Shown: positions 1-8,886, counted from the stretch's first letter. The stretch is 64,000 nt of DNA from Sphingomonas psychrotolerans (GCF_002796605.1 NZ_CP024923.1:4533501-4597500), one strand, 5' to 3'. Notes: generated by a model from the sequence alone, not told the origin. Numbers and translations are program-made.

Positions 1-216
1 TTCCCGACGATATTCTCGCTGACCCTCGAACGCTCGACCGCCTCGGCGGCGGCGACTTCGGGCCTGCTCTGCGTCGCGATCTCAGGCGGCGCCATGGTCC
101 CTTTGTTGGTGGGGCAGGTCGCCGATCGTGCCGGTATCGGCTGGATATTCGTCGTACCGCTCGCCGCCTATCTGGCCATCGCGGCGTTCGCGACCCGGGC
201 AAAGGCCGGGACTTGA
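1..216 (+). CDS. MFS transporter, C-terminal end (partial)
   Basis: The reading frame is open from the first base and stops at 214-216, giving about 71 residues of a protein that begins outside the window. The fragment starts FPTIFSLTLE, followed by two hydrophobic stretches (LLCVAISGGAMVPLLVGQVA and IGWIFVVPLAAYLAIAAF). This is the usual ending of FucP/GluP-type major facilitator sugar:H+ symporters, in which a FPTIFSLAL-like motif lies in a late helix. The substrate cannot be told from the tail; fucose, glucose or another sugar are all possible. Confidence 0.75.
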   Translation, partial: FPTIFSLTLERSTASAAATSGLLCVAISGGAMVPLLVGQVADRAGIGWIFVVPLAAYLAIAAFATRAKAGT

Positions 217-301
217 CCGCTTGACGGGTCGGACGTTTTTGTAGGCGAGGGGCACCCGGTAAATTGCTTGTTTGTAAGGATAAAATGTCGGGGTAAGTTG
301 A

Positions 302-529
302 TCCGGGGGTGACGTTGCGCCCGCGACGCGGCGCCTCGATCATGCGCGACCGATGCTGCGTGAGGACGACGACCGTGTCCGGGCATTGCTCGGTTTTGCT
401 TCGGAAGAAGCCAAGCACATCCATTTGTTCTACCGCTTCCACGCCGCGTTCGTGCGCGGATTCCCGGTGGAGTGCGGGATGATCGGCCCGGCCGACGCGA
501 TCGCCGCCGAGATCCTGCGGCATGACCCA
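302..529 (+). pseudogene. Fragment of a ferritin-like helical protein
   Basis: About 76 codons are open after a stop at 299-301. From about residue 17 they read like a helical, Glu/His-rich protein: LREDDDRVRALLGFASEEAK, then HIHLFYRF and IGPADAIAAEILRHDP. From memory this resembles the N-terminal half of a ferritin-like family found in proteobacteria. There is no convincing start codon with a ribosome-binding site, and the similarity ends near 529. After that the frame only runs antisense to the HPP gene. I read it as an internal gene fragment left by a deletion. The family assignment is uncertain. Confidence 0.4.
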
Positions 530-604
530 TCCGAACTTCCGCGCCACGCTCGGCACGATCTCGACTGCCGCGCGCGATCGGCTGATGTCGGACCGCCGCG
601 CGCT

Positions 605-1288
605 TCAGGTGCGCGGCGGTCTGGCGGTCGCGATGCGGCGCGCCGCGGCATGACGCTCGGCGCGATCGAGCAAAGCCTCGAGATCCTCGCGGCTGACGTC
701 GAAGGTCTCGCCCGATTCCTCCAGTGCGGCGTCGATATCCTCCATCAGCAGCCGCGGCCGATCGGCGATCTTCATCGCGCGGTGCGGATAGCTGTGGCCC
801 GAGATGCGGTGAAAGGCGATGCCGACCGCTACGAGCGCGACGGCATTGAGCCCGACCGGCAGGAGCGCGAAACCGTAACCCTGCGCGAGTACCGCCGGCG
901 CGAGCAGCGGCAGCAATACCGTACCGCCGCCGGGCGGGTGCAGGCATCGCAATACCGACATTGCCAATATAGACGCGCCCACCGCCACTCCTACGGCGAG
1001 CGCCCCGCTTCCCAACTGATGCGCCACCACGACGCCGACGAGTGCCGAGACCACATTGCCGCCGACGATCGGCCAGGGCTGGGCGAGGGGGCTCGACGGC
1101 ACCGCGAACAGCAACACTGCCGACGCACCGAGCGGAGCGGCAAGCAACAGGCCGTGGCTCGGCGTCGCCAGCGTCGAGATCGCCGCGCACAGACCGATCC
1201 CGATCACCGCGCCGACGCCCGCGATCAGTCGCTCGCGCCAGTTCGCCCCCGCGAGCAGCAGGGCGAAGCGCCGATTCTTGAGACGCAT
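605..1288 (-). CDS. HPP family integral membrane protein, probably truncated
   Basis: A 227-residue protein with four or five hydrophobic segments. It carries the family signature LRCLHPPGGGT near residue 113, inside the membrane domain. HPP proteins are poorly characterised; some plant and cyanobacterial members are linked to nitrite transport. After the last helix the sequence continues ETFDVSREDLEALLDRAE, which resembles the linker that leads into a CBS pair in longer HPP proteins. It then ends in a low-complexity Arg/Pro/Thr tail with no CBS domain. The stop lies about 75 bases from a foreign gene fragment, so the C-terminus may have been lost by rearrangement. The gene begins 2 bases after the amidohydrolase stop and is probably cotranscribed with it. 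Confidence 0.8.
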   Translation of the reverse strand: MRLKNRRFALLLAGANWRERLIAGVGAVIGIGLCAAISTLATPSHGLLLAAPLGASAVLLFAVPSSPLAQPWPIVGGNVVSALVGVVVAHQLGSGALAVGVAVGASILAMSVLRCLHPPGGGTVLLPLLAPAVLAQGYGFALLPVGLNAVALVAVGIAFHRISGHSYPHRAMKIADRPRLLMEDIDAALEESGETFDVSREDLEALLDRAERHAAARRIATARPPRT

Positions 1289-1289
1289 C

Positions 1290-2951
1290 CTATTTGCGCT
1301 GCCACACCCGGTCGCCGCCGACCCAGGTCTCGATGACCTTGGTGCTGCGCAGATCGCCCGGCGCGGCGAGCAGCGGATCGCGGTCGACGATCAGGAAGTC
1401 CGCGCGCATGCCCACGGCGATCCGGCCGATCTTGTCCTCGGCGAACCCGGCATAGGCCGCGCCGGTGGTGAAGCCGGCCCAGCCCTGCTCGCGGGTCACT
1501 GCCTCTTGCGGACGCCAGCCGCCAAAGGGCTGGCCGCTTGCATCCTGCCGCGTGAAGCTCGCTGCCCAGCCTGCCCACGGATCGGGGCTCTCGACGGGGA
1601 AATCCGAGCCGAAGGCGAGCCGCGATCCGTTCTGCAGCATCGATCGCCACGCATAGGCGCCAGCGAGCCGCGCCTCGCCCAGCCGCGCCTCGGCCATGTG
1701 CATGTCGCTGGTCTGATGGACCGGCTGCATCGAGGCGATCGTGCCGAACTTGCCGAAGCGCGGCAGATCCCTGGGATCGACGATCTGGGCATGCTCGATT
1801 CGCCAGCGGCGATCACCCTTATAGGTTTCGGAGAGTATCTCGATCGCGTCGAGCACTTGCTGGTTGGCGCGGTCGCCGATCGCGTGGACCGCGATCTGAA
1901 AGCCGTCCATCGTGCCGCGGATCATGTTGTTGAGCAATTGGTCGTCGGTCAGGAAAGGCAGGCCCCTGTTGCCCGGCGCATCGGCATAATCGGCCTTGAG
2001 CCACGCGCCGCGCGAACCGAGCGCGCCGTCGTCGTAGAGCTTGATCCCGCCCATACGCAGCCGTTCGGCATAGAGCCAAGGGGTAGGGCCTTGCCCGGCG
2101 ACTGCGAGCGCGGTGTCGATGCCGGCGGCATAGCTGAGGATACGTACCCTGAGCAGCCCGAGATCGCCCATCCGGCGATAGGTCAGCCAGTCCGCCTGGG
2201 TAGTGCCCATGTCGGCTGCTGCGGTGACACCCAGCGACAGCAGCCGCTCCTGCGCGGCGAGGAAGGCGGCGTTCTGTTCGCGCGGGGTAGCGGCGGGGAT
2301 CGTCCGCGTGACGAATTCCATCGCCGCATCGACCAGCACGCCCGCCGGCTTGCCGCCAGTACCGCGCTCGATGCGCCCGCCTGAAGGGTCCTTGGTCGCC
2401 GCGGTGATGCCTCCGGCCGTGATCGCGCGGCTGTTGGCCCAGCCGGCATGGCCGTCGACGCGTTCAAACCAGGCCGGGCGGTCGCTGACGGCGGCATCGA
2501 GGTCCGCGGCGGTCGGGAAGCGGCCGAGCTTCCACCGCTCCTGGTTCCAGCCCCCGCCGAGGATCCACTTGGTCGGATTGGCGGCAGCGTAGGTGCGGAT
2601 CTTCGCCAGCGCCTCGTCGAGCGAATTGGTTTCGGACAGATCGAGCCGCAGCAACTGCGCGCCCAGGCCCATGACATGGCCGTGGCCGTCGATCATCCCG
2701 GGCAGCAGCGTCTTGCCGCCCATGTCGATCTTCCAGTCGACCTTCTTGGGGCGCCGTTCGCCGCTCTTCAGGACATAAGTGATCTTGCCGTCGCGGTTCA
2801 TCATCAGGCCGGTGAAGCGGACGACCTGCCCCTTGTCGTCGAGCGTCATGCCGTTGACGTTGTCGATCAATGCATCGGCGCGGGCGGCGACAGGGGCGGC
2901 AAGCACGAGGAGCGGGGCCAACAGGCGCGCGAGCAGGAGCAGCTTTGGCAT
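1290..2951 (-). CDS. Exported amidohydrolase family protein (YtcJ-like, Amidohydro_3)
   Basis: A 553-residue protein starting with a signal peptide (hydrophobic core LLLLARLLAPLLVLAAP, cleavage near ARA-D). It belongs to the metal-dependent amidohydrolase superfamily, YtcJ group. Visible ligand motifs are DGHGHV (His90 and His92), the Lys-containing GGIKLYDDGALGSRG, AVHAIGDRA, IEHAQIV and FGSDFPVE. Full length and all ligands argue for an active periplasmic hydrolase of an amide, carbamate or cyclic compound. The substrate cannot be predicted. It is divergent from ilvA across a 59-base gap and sits just upstream of the HPP gene in the same direction. Confidence 0.88.
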   Translation of the reverse strand: MPKLLLLARLLAPLLVLAAPVAARADALIDNVNGMTLDDKGQVVRFTGLMMNRDGKITYVLKSGERRPKKVDWKIDMGGKTLLPGMIDGHGHVMGLGAQLLRLDLSETNSLDEALAKIRTYAAANPTKWILGGGWNQERWKLGRFPTAADLDAAVSDRPAWFERVDGHAGWANSRAITAGGITAATKDPSGGRIERGTGGKPAGVLVDAAMEFVTRTIPAATPREQNAAFLAAQERLLSLGVTAAADMGTTQADWLTYRRMGDLGLLRVRILSYAAGIDTALAVAGQGPTPWLYAERLRMGGIKLYDDGALGSRGAWLKADYADAPGNRGLPFLTDDQLLNNMIRGTMDGFQIAVHAIGDRANQQVLDAIEILSETYKGDRRWRIEHAQIVDPRDLPRFGKFGTIASMQPVHQTSDMHMAEARLGEARLAGAYAWRSMLQNGSRLAFGSDFPVESPDPWAGWAASFTRQDASGQPFGGWRPQEAVTREQGWAGFTTGAAYAGFAEDKIGRIAVGMRADFLIVDRDPLLAAPGDLRSTKVIETWVGGDRVWQRK

Positions 2952-3010
2952 AGGCGATTGCGCATAGGGCCTGTTCCCCGCCGCGCCAGATGGTCTAGGC
3001 GGGAGCCACT

Positions 3011-4255
3011 ATGGCCACCAAAGCAGCACCGGCGCACACGCCGCTTCCCGTATCGATCACCGACGTTCGGGACGCTGCGCAGCGGATTATGGGCTCGGTC
3101 GTGCGGACGCCGACCCTGGTGAGCAAGACCTTGTCCGATCTGACCGGCGCGACGGTCTATCTCAAGTTCGAGAATCTGCAGTTCACTGCGGCCTATAAGG
3201 AGCGCGGCGCGCTCAACACGCTGCTCCAGCTCGACGAGACCGCGCGGTCCAAGGGCGTGATCGCGGCCTCGGCCGGCAATCATGCCCAGGGGCTGGCCTA
3301 TCACGCGACCCGGCTGGGCATCCCGAGCACGATCGTGATGCCGCTCAACACGCCGACGGTGAAGATCACCCAGACCGAGGGGCACGGCGCCAACGTCATC
3401 CTCCACGGCGAGACCTTCGACGCGGCCTATGCCCATTCGCGCGAACTGGAAGCCGAGCGGGGCTTTACCTTCGTCCATCCGTTCGACGATGTCCGGATCA
3501 TCGCCGGGCAGGGCACCGCCGCGCTCGAGATGATCGAGGACGTGCCCGAGATCGATACCCTGGTCATCCCGATCGGCGGCGGCGGGCTGATCTCGGGTTC
3601 CGCGGTGGTCGCCAAGTCCGAAGGACGCACGCTCGATGTCGTGGGAGTCGAGGCCGAACTCTATCCGTCGATGTACAATCGCATCCACGGCACCGACATG
3701 CCATGCGCGGGCGACACGCTTGCCGAGGGCATTGCGGTCAAGGAGCCTGGCGGGATCACGGCGAAGATGGTCGAGGCGCTGGTCGACGACATCGTCCTCG
3801 TCAGCGAGCGCCGGCTGGAGGAAGCGGTGAGCCTGTTGCTCCAGATCGAGAAGACCGTGGTCGAGGGCGCCGGCGCTGCCGGCCTCGCGGCGTTGATGGC
3901 CGAGCCCGAACGGTTTCGCGGCAAGACCGTCGGCACGATCCTGTGCGGCGGCAATATCGACACCCGGCTGCTCGCCAACGTGCTGCTCCGCGACCTTGCC
4001 CGCTCGGGGCGGCTGGCGCGCCTTCGGATCCGGCTGCAGGACCGCCCCGGCGCCTTGTTCAACGTCGCTCGCATCTTTCATGAGCAGGGCGTCAACATCA
4101 TCGAAGTCTATCATCAGCGCGTGTTCACTACGCTCCCCGCCAAGGGGCTGATCACCGATATCGAATGCGAGACTCGCGATCGCGATCATCTGGATCGGCT
4201 GATGACTGCGCTGCGCAGGGCGCAATATGAAGTGAGCCCGGTCGAGCTGGCTTAG
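3011..4255 (+). CDS. ilvA: Threonine ammonia-lyase (threonine dehydratase) with ACT domain
   Basis: A 414-residue fold-type II PLP enzyme that converts L-threonine to 2-oxobutyrate and ammonia, the first committed step towards isoleucine. The PLP lysine is Lys63 in TAAYKERGALN, and the phosphate-binding glycine loop is PIGGGGLISG near residue 195. The C-terminal 75 or so residues (RLRIRLQDRPGALFNVARI onwards) form an ACT domain that suggests allosteric control. The length and single ACT domain match the shorter form common in alphaproteobacteria, not the two-ACT E. coli IlvA. It is apparently monocistronic. A palindrome 27 bases after the stop may end transcription. Confidence 0.93.
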   Translation: MATKAAPAHTPLPVSITDVRDAAQRIMGSVVRTPTLVSKTLSDLTGATVYLKFENLQFTAAYKERGALNTLLQLDETARSKGVIAASAGNHAQGLAYHATRLGIPSTIVMPLNTPTVKITQTEGHGANVILHGETFDAAYAHSRELEAERGFTFVHPFDDVRIIAGQGTAALEMIEDVPEIDTLVIPIGGGGLISGSAVVAKSEGRTLDVVGVEAELYPSMYNRIHGTDMPCAGDTLAEGIAVKEPGGITAKMVEALVDDIVLVSERRLEEAVSLLLQIEKTVVEGAGAAGLAALMAEPERFRGKTVGTILCGGNIDTRLLANVLLRDLARSGRLARLRIRLQDRPGALFNVARIFHEQGVNIIEVYHQRVFTTLPAKGLITDIECETRDRDHLDRLMTALRRAQYEVSPVELA

Positions 4256-4281
4256 CTCGCCCTCCACCTGAACTTTCCCTC

Positions 4282-4309
4282 CGTCATCCCGGCTTTCGCC
4301 GGGATGACG
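4282..4309. repeat. REP-like palindrome, family A
   Basis: A perfect 12-bp inverted repeat, CGTCATCCCGGC / GCCGGGATGACG, around a TTTC loop. The same unit recurs at 21029-21106 and in diverged form at 7182-7292. It lies just after the ilvA stop and could act as a transcription end or mRNA-stabilising hairpin. Confidence 0.85.
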
Positions 4310-4615
4310 AAAGGGTCTGCGTCGAATCGAATCGCTGACGCGCCGAATCGAGTCGCCGTGGGATTCACTTGCGACTCCAGCGCCAATATACTGCGGCCGC
4401 AGCAGTCTTCGCGCGCGCCCCGCGCCGCGCTGCCATGGTTAACGACGTCCGTCCCCGTGCCAGCACGGCACGGCGCAAGCCTTTGGTTTCGCTCGCTTGC
4501 GCCAAAGCTTAATCGTTAACTCTCTTTCTTGGTGAATCGGCTTTTCATCATCGGTTTCCGGCTTCATAGTCATTGCGACAGGCCCCGTGAAAGGGCCGAA
4601 GCAAAGGCTTGAACG
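4310..4615. other. Intergenic region upstream of bpt, no gene seen
   Basis: No credible coding frame was found on either strand in these 306 bases. The stretch 4500-4560 is AT-richer than its surroundings (AAGCTTAATCGTTAACTC) and probably holds the bpt promoter, but no consensus pair was clear enough to call. A small hairpin, GGCCCC(GTGA)AAGGGCC, lies near 4580-4598, just upstream of the bpt start. Confidence 0.4.
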
Positions 4616-5401
4616 GTGACTGCACTTTCCCGGTTTCCGCGGTTCTTCGTGACGAGTCCCTCGCCGTGCCCCTATCTGCCCGGGCGGCAGGAGCGGAAGA
4701 TCTTCACCGAACTGACCGGCCAGCATGCCGGCGAGCTCAACGATGCGCTTGGTCGTATCGGCTTTCGCCGCAGCCAGTCGGTCGCGTACCGGCCGAGCTG
4801 CGCGGGCTGCACCGCGTGCGTTTCGGTGCGCGTGGTCGCCGATCAGTTCCAGCCCAACGCCACCCAGCGCAAACTGCTCAAGCGGCACGGCGATCTCGAA
4901 GTCACTGCGTGCAAGCCATGGGCGACCGAGGAGCAGTTCGAGCTTCTCCACCGCTATCTGACCTCGCGGCATCCGGGCGGCGGCATGGCGGCGATGGACG
5001 AGAGCGACTATGCCGACATGGTCGAGCAATCGCCGGTCAGCTCGTACGTCATCGAGTATCGTGAGCCTTCGGTGGAGGGCGAGCGCGGCCGGCTGATCGG
5101 CGCCTGCATCACCGATCAGCAGGCCGACGGTCTGTCGATGATCTACAGCTTCTTCGAGGCCGACAGCGAGACGCGTCAGGGACTCGGCAACTTCATCATC
5201 ATCGATCACATCCTGCGCGCCCGCGCGGCGAGCCTGCCTTATGTGTATCTCGGCTATTGGGTGAAGGGCTCGGAGCGGATGGCGTACAAGACGCGCTATC
5301 GGCCGATCGAAGTGCTCGGCCCCAATGGCTGGTCGCTGCTCACCGACGAGGACATGGCAGTGTCGATGCCGGCTCCGGCGCAGATGCGCGAACTGGCCTG
5401 A
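4616..5401 (+). CDS. bpt: Aspartate/glutamate leucyltransferase (arginyltransferase family)
   Basis: A 261-residue member of the Ate1/Bpt family. These enzymes transfer an amino acid (leucine in the Bpt branch) from aminoacyl-tRNA to N-terminal Asp or Glu, making proteins substrates for ClpAP through the N-end rule. Family marks include the N-terminal [13 protein letters not shown], the cysteine cluster CAGCTAC near residue 62, and [16 protein letters not shown] and [20 protein letters not shown] in the acyltransferase half. Translation starts at GTG. The short bacterial length favours Bpt over eukaryotic-type Ate1. It is apparently a single-gene unit, convergent with the transglutaminase gene. 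Confidence 0.92.
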   Translation: MTALSRFPRFFVTSPSPCPYLPGRQERKIFTELTGQHAGELNDALGRIGFRRSQSVAYRPSCAGCTACVSVRVVADQFQPNATQRKLLKRHGDLEVTACKPWATEEQFELLHRYLTSRHPGGGMAAMDESDYADMVEQSPVSSYVIEYREPSVEGERGRLIGACITDQQADGLSMIYSFFEADSETRQGLGNFIIIDHILRARAASLPYVYLGYWVKGSERMAYKTRYRPIEVLGPNGWSLLTDEDMAVSMPAPAQMRELA

Positions 5402-5419
5402 ACTATTCTTCGACCTGAA

Positions 5420-6217
5420 CTATTCCTCGGAGACGCGGAGCGCCACGTCGAGTTCTTCGTCGCCGGCGCCGATCCGGGTCCCCGCGATCGACGCGGCACC
5501 CAGCGCATCGAGGCCCACCGCGATCCGGACATAGCCGTCGTCGGGCGACAGCCCCGTCGCCGGATCGAACCCGACCCAGCCCAATCCCTCGACATGCGCC
5601 TCCGCCCAGGCATGCGGGGCCGATTGGGCACTGCTGTCGATCCGGTATCCCGATACATAACGTGCGGGCACTTCGAAGCCGCGCGCCGCCGCGATGAACA
5701 TCTGCGCCGCGTCGCGCGAAGTCGCACGGCCGCGGGCGAACGCCTCCGCCGCAGTCAGTCCGGTATCCGGCGCATCGGGCACGCAGGGAAAGCGGACGTG
5801 GAACGCCGCGTTTAGCCGGTGCAGCCGATCCAGCGGATCGCCGGCACCGGTCATGCTCTCGGCGGCGAACGCCGGAAGGTCGTTCCCCAGCGTCGTGCGC
5901 GCGGTGGTGCGCAAATAGAGCATCGGCGGCAGCGGCTCGACCGACCCGTGCACGACGCCGCTGCTGTCGACGGTCAGCACTTCGCCGGTCACTGTGATGT
6001 CGATTTCCTCGATCGGCCCCTCGGCGTAGAGCATCGTAACCGCATTGCCGAGGCCGTCGGTCGCGTCGCGCAGCCGCGCGTCGCAATCGACGCCGACCAT
6101 CCAGCTCACCACCGTCTGGTCGCGCGTGTCGCACGGCGTGAGGCGCAGCATCTGGACGATCCGCGCCTGCGGCGCAGTGAAGCGATACCGGGTGCGATGG
6201 TCGATCGCTATTCTCAT
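5420..6217 (-). CDS. Transglutaminase-like family protein with Cys-to-Ser active-site change
   Basis: A 265-residue protein with the beta-rich bacterial transglutaminase-like N-terminal domain (residues 1-95 or so), then the papain-like transglutaminase core. His202 (PHAWAEAHVEGLGWVGFDP) and Asp218 of the triad are present. The position expected to hold the nucleophile, normally GVCQD-like, reads GRATSRDAAQ, so Ser167 replaces Cys. The protein is therefore probably not a conventional cysteine protease or amidase; it may be a binding protein or a variant enzyme. It overlaps the alpha-E gene upstream by 4 bases (ATGA) and is the last gene of the three-gene cluster. Family assignment is secure; function is unknown. 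Confidence 0.85.
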   Translation of the reverse strand: MRIAIDHRTRYRFTAPQARIVQMLRLTPCDTRDQTVVSWMVGVDCDARLRDATDGLGNAVTMLYAEGPIEEIDITVTGEVLTVDSSGVVHGSVEPLPPMLYLRTTARTTLGNDLPAFAAESMTGAGDPLDRLHRLNAAFHVRFPCVPDAPDTGLTAAEAFARGRATSRDAAQMFIAAARGFEVPARYVSGYRIDSSAQSAPHAWAEAHVEGLGWVGFDPATGLSPDDGYVRIAVGLDALGAASIAGTRIGAGDEELDVALRVSEE

Positions 6218-7155
6218 ATGAACCTGAACTGCCGCGCCACCGCGGCATTGAGCATCGAATTCTCGTGGATGAACGCCTCAAGATATTCGTGGAGCCCACT
6301 GACGATCACTTCGGGGGTGCGCGTCTTCTGCATTCGCGCCATCCGGGCGCGCGCCATGCGATCGGCCTCACCCTGCAGCCCGGTGCGCCGCGCCAGCTGG
6401 CTGAGCAGTTGCACCGCTTCCTCGACGCACGCCGCAAGGCTGCGCGGCAGCTCGAAGCGGCTGATCAGCAAGTCGATGACATTGGTGGGCTGAAGCCCGT
6501 CGCTGTAGAGCCAGCGATAGGCAGTCACTGCCGAGACGGTCTGGAGGATCGTGGTCCACTGGTCGCGATCGACGACGCCGCCCACGGCTTCGTCCTCGGG
6601 CAGCAGCAGATGATATTTGACGTCCACCAGCCGCGCGGTGTTGTCGGCGCGCTCGATCGCGGCGCCGAGCTGGATCAGCCACGTCGCCTCGTTGCGCATC
6701 ATCCGGTGGATCGAACCCTCGAAGCCGCGCGTCTCGCCCTTGACCTGCTCGACGAGATTGAGCGTCGCGGTGGCGCCCCCGGTCGAGGCGCGGTTCTGGA
6801 ACAGCCACCAGGCGCGATTGATCGCAGTCCACGCGTCGCGGGTGAGCGCGGTGCGGACGGCGCGTGCGTTATTCCGCGCCATTTCGAGGCAGCGGACGAT
6901 CGAGCCGGGATGGCTGGCGTCGAGCGTCAGGAAGCGCGCAACATGGCTCTGGGTGTAGCTCTGCCCGGTCGCGGCGAAGGCGTCGTCGGTATCGGTGACG
7001 GCGAGCGCGCTCTGCCACGCCGCCTCGCCCGCGGGTCGGGCGGAGAGAGCGTCGAGCCGCACGGTGGCTTCCACGAGCCGCGCGATGAAATCGGCGCGCT
7101 CGACATAGCGGCCGAGCCAGTACAGCGCCGCCGCGGTGCGCGAGAGCATCAGCAT
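6214..7155 (-). CDS. Alpha-E domain-containing protein (DUF403)
   Basis: A 313-residue, largely helical protein covering the whole alpha-E (DUF403) family. It begins MLMLSRTAAALYWLGRYVER, a typical family opening, and contains WLIQLGAAIERADNTARLVD in the middle. The family has no established biochemical role but nearly always occurs beside a permuted ATP-grasp protein and a transglutaminase-like protein, as here. The ATG at 7155 is supported by GGAGGA about 9 bases upstream. The downstream transglutaminase gene overlaps its stop, so translation is probably coupled. Confidence 0.9.
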   Translation of the reverse strand: MLMLSRTAAALYWLGRYVERADFIARLVEATVRLDALSARPAGEAAWQSALAVTDTDDAFAATGQSYTQSHVARFLTLDASHPGSIVRCLEMARNNARAVRTALTRDAWTAINRAWWLFQNRASTGGATATLNLVEQVKGETRGFEGSIHRMMRNEATWLIQLGAAIERADNTARLVDVKYHLLLPEDEAVGGVVDRDQWTTILQTVSAVTAYRWLYSDGLQPTNVIDLLISRFELPRSLAACVEEAVQLLSQLARRTGLQGEADRMARARMARMQKTRTPEVIVSGLHEYLEAFIHENSMLNAAVARQFRFI

Positions 7156-7181
7156 ATGAGTGCGTCCTCCGCACCCTCAAC

Positions 7182-7292
7182 CGTCATCCCCGCGAAGGCG
7201 GGGACCCAGTTCCGGGCGATGTCCGGAGTGATGAAGGCTGTTGTAGTGGTAGAAAGCCCAAGAGATGGGCCCCCGCTTTCGCGGGGGTGACG
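7182..7292. repeat. Inverted-repeat element of 111 bp, family A
   Basis: The left end GTCATCCCCGCGAAGGCGGG and the right end CCCGCTTTCGCGGGGGTGAC are imperfect inverted copies, and each is itself a small hairpin. About 55 bp of unrelated sequence lies between them. The layout resembles paired REP units or a tiny non-autonomous element. It sits inside the ATP-grasp/alpha-E gene pair. Confidence 0.75.
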
Positions 7293-7303
7293 ACTTGGGG
7301 CAC

Positions 7304-8773
7304 TCACTGGCTTTGCCTCTGCGATTGGGATTGACCCGCCGCCTTATCCTCCAGCAGCACGAAGCTGTCCTTGGTCCCGCCGCCCTGGCTGGAATTCACC
7401 ACCAGCGAGCCCTCGCGCAGCGCCACCCGGGTAAGTCCGCCGGGCACCACGCGCACGCCGTCGCTGCCGGTCAGCACGAAGGGACGAAAGTCGACATGGC
7501 GCGGGGCGAGGCCGGCATCGCTCATCGTCGGCACGGTCGACAGCGCGAGCGTCGGCTGGGCGATGTAGCGGTGCGGTTCGGCGATCAGCGCGAGGCGGAA
7601 GTCGGCGATCTGCGCCCTCGTCGCGGTCGGGCCGACGAGCATCCCGTAACCGCCCGAACCATCGACCAGTTTCACCACGAGTTGGTCGAGATGATCGAGC
7701 ACATATTGCAGCGCCTGCGGTTCGCGGCAGCGGAAGGTCTCGACATTGGGCAGCTTGGCCTCGCCGCCCGAATAGAATTTCACGATCTCGGGCATGTAGC
7801 TGTAGATCGCCTTGTCGTCGGCGATGCCGTTTCCGGGCGCATTGATCAGCGCGACATTGCCGGCGCGATAGGCGGCGATCAGCCCGGGCACGCCGAGCAG
7901 CGAATCCGCGCGGAAGGTGAGCGGATCGAGATAATCGTCGTCGATCCGGCGATAGATCACGTCGACTTTGACGCGTCCCGCAATCGTCTGCACCCAGACC
8001 ACGTCGTCATCGACCACCAGATCGGCGGCCTCGACCAATTCGATTCCCATCGAATCGGCGAGGAAGCTGTGTTCGTAATATGCCGAGTTGAAATGGCCGG
8101 GGGTGAGGACGACGCAGACCGGGTGCGGATTGTTGCCCGGCGCCACCGAGCGCATCGTCTCGAGCAGCATATCGGGATAGGAATCGACCGGCGCAACGCG
8201 GAAATCGCGGAACAATTCGGGGCAGAGCCGCAGCATCGCCTCGCGATTTTCGAGCATGTACGACACGCCCGAAGGGGTGCGGGCATTGTCCTCGAGCACG
8301 TAGAATTCGTCCGGCCCGGTGCGGACCAGATCGATCCCGCAGATGTGCGCCCACACCCCGTGCGGCGGGCGGATGCCGGCGACTTCGGGGCGGAACTGCT
8401 CGTTGCGATAGATCAGTTCGGGCGGGATCAGCCCTTCCCTGAGGATCCGGCGCTCGCCGTAAATGTCCTCGAGGAACGCGTTAATCGCCTCGACGCGCTG
8501 GACCAGCCCCTCGCACAGCCGCGTCCATTCCTGCTGAAGGAAGACCCGGGGAACGATGTCGAACGGGATGATCCGCTCGGCGGCGTCGCTGTCGCCATAG
8601 ACTGCGAAGGTGATGCCCAATTGGCGGAACGCGGCCTCGGCGGATTGCTGCCGGCGCTGGAGTTCGGAAGCGGGGGTGTCGGCCACCCACTGCGACAGTG
8701 CAGCGAATTCGGGCCGCGGGTCTTCGGGCCCGCCATGCCCCCAGATTTCGTCGAACGCCCCGCGTGCTGCCAT
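7304..8773 (-). CDS. Circularly permuted ATP-grasp type 2 family protein
   Basis: A 489-residue protein matching the CP_ATPgrasp (DUF404/DUF407) family. These are predicted ATP-dependent carboxylate-amine ligases with the ATP-grasp fold circularly permuted. Typical segments are FLEDIYGERRILREGLIP, YVLEDNARTPSGVSYML and VVKLVDGSGGYGMLVGP. The start at 8773 (MAARGAFDE) was preferred because GGGAG lies about 6 bases upstream. A GTG further up at 8836 has weaker support. It is the first gene of the cluster with alpha-E and transglutaminase-like genes. Such clusters suggest peptide or amide formation and cleavage, but no substrate is established. Confidence 0.9.
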   Translation of the reverse strand: MAARGAFDEIWGHGGPEDPRPEFAALSQWVADTPASELQRRQQSAEAAFRQLGITFAVYGDSDAAERIIPFDIVPRVFLQQEWTRLCEGLVQRVEAINAFLEDIYGERRILREGLIPPELIYRNEQFRPEVAGIRPPHGVWAHICGIDLVRTGPDEFYVLEDNARTPSGVSYMLENREAMLRLCPELFRDFRVAPVDSYPDMLLETMRSVAPGNNPHPVCVVLTPGHFNSAYYEHSFLADSMGIELVEAADLVVDDDVVWVQTIAGRVKVDVIYRRIDDDYLDPLTFRADSLLGVPGLIAAYRAGNVALINAPGNGIADDKAIYSYMPEIVKFYSGGEAKLPNVETFRCREPQALQYVLDHLDQLVVKLVDGSGGYGMLVGPTATRAQIADFRLALIAEPHRYIAQPTLALSTVPTMSDAGLAPRHVDFRPFVLTGSDGVRVVPGGLTRVALREGSLVVNSSQGGGTKDSFVLLEDKAAGQSQSQRQSQ

Positions 8774-8854
8774 CAACGCTCCCAAGTGCGGCAGATCGCC
8801 GCTGGTTCCATGCTGCAACGCTTTGTTGCGTTGCACAAGTAGGGTTTGTGGCAG

Positions 8855-8879
8855 CCCCCTCTCTTGGCGGGGGAGGGGG
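8855..8879. repeat. Short GC-rich inverted repeat, family B-like
   Basis: CCCCCTCTCTTGGCGGGGGA followed by GGGGG forms an imperfect hairpin between the redoxin and ATP-grasp genes. It resembles the CCCTCTCCC-type units at 13272-13406 and may be a worn copy. Confidence 0.5.
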
Positions 8880-8886
8880 ATTCGGA

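Noticed and set aside
353..1336. A 327-codon plus-strand gene across the HPP region
   Set aside because: Only the first 60 or so residues look protein-like; the rest is antisense to the HPP membrane protein. I reported only the fragment.
8774..8836. N-terminal extension of the ATP-grasp protein to a GTG at 8836
   Set aside because: The internal ATG at 8773 has a better ribosome-binding site and matches the expected family start.
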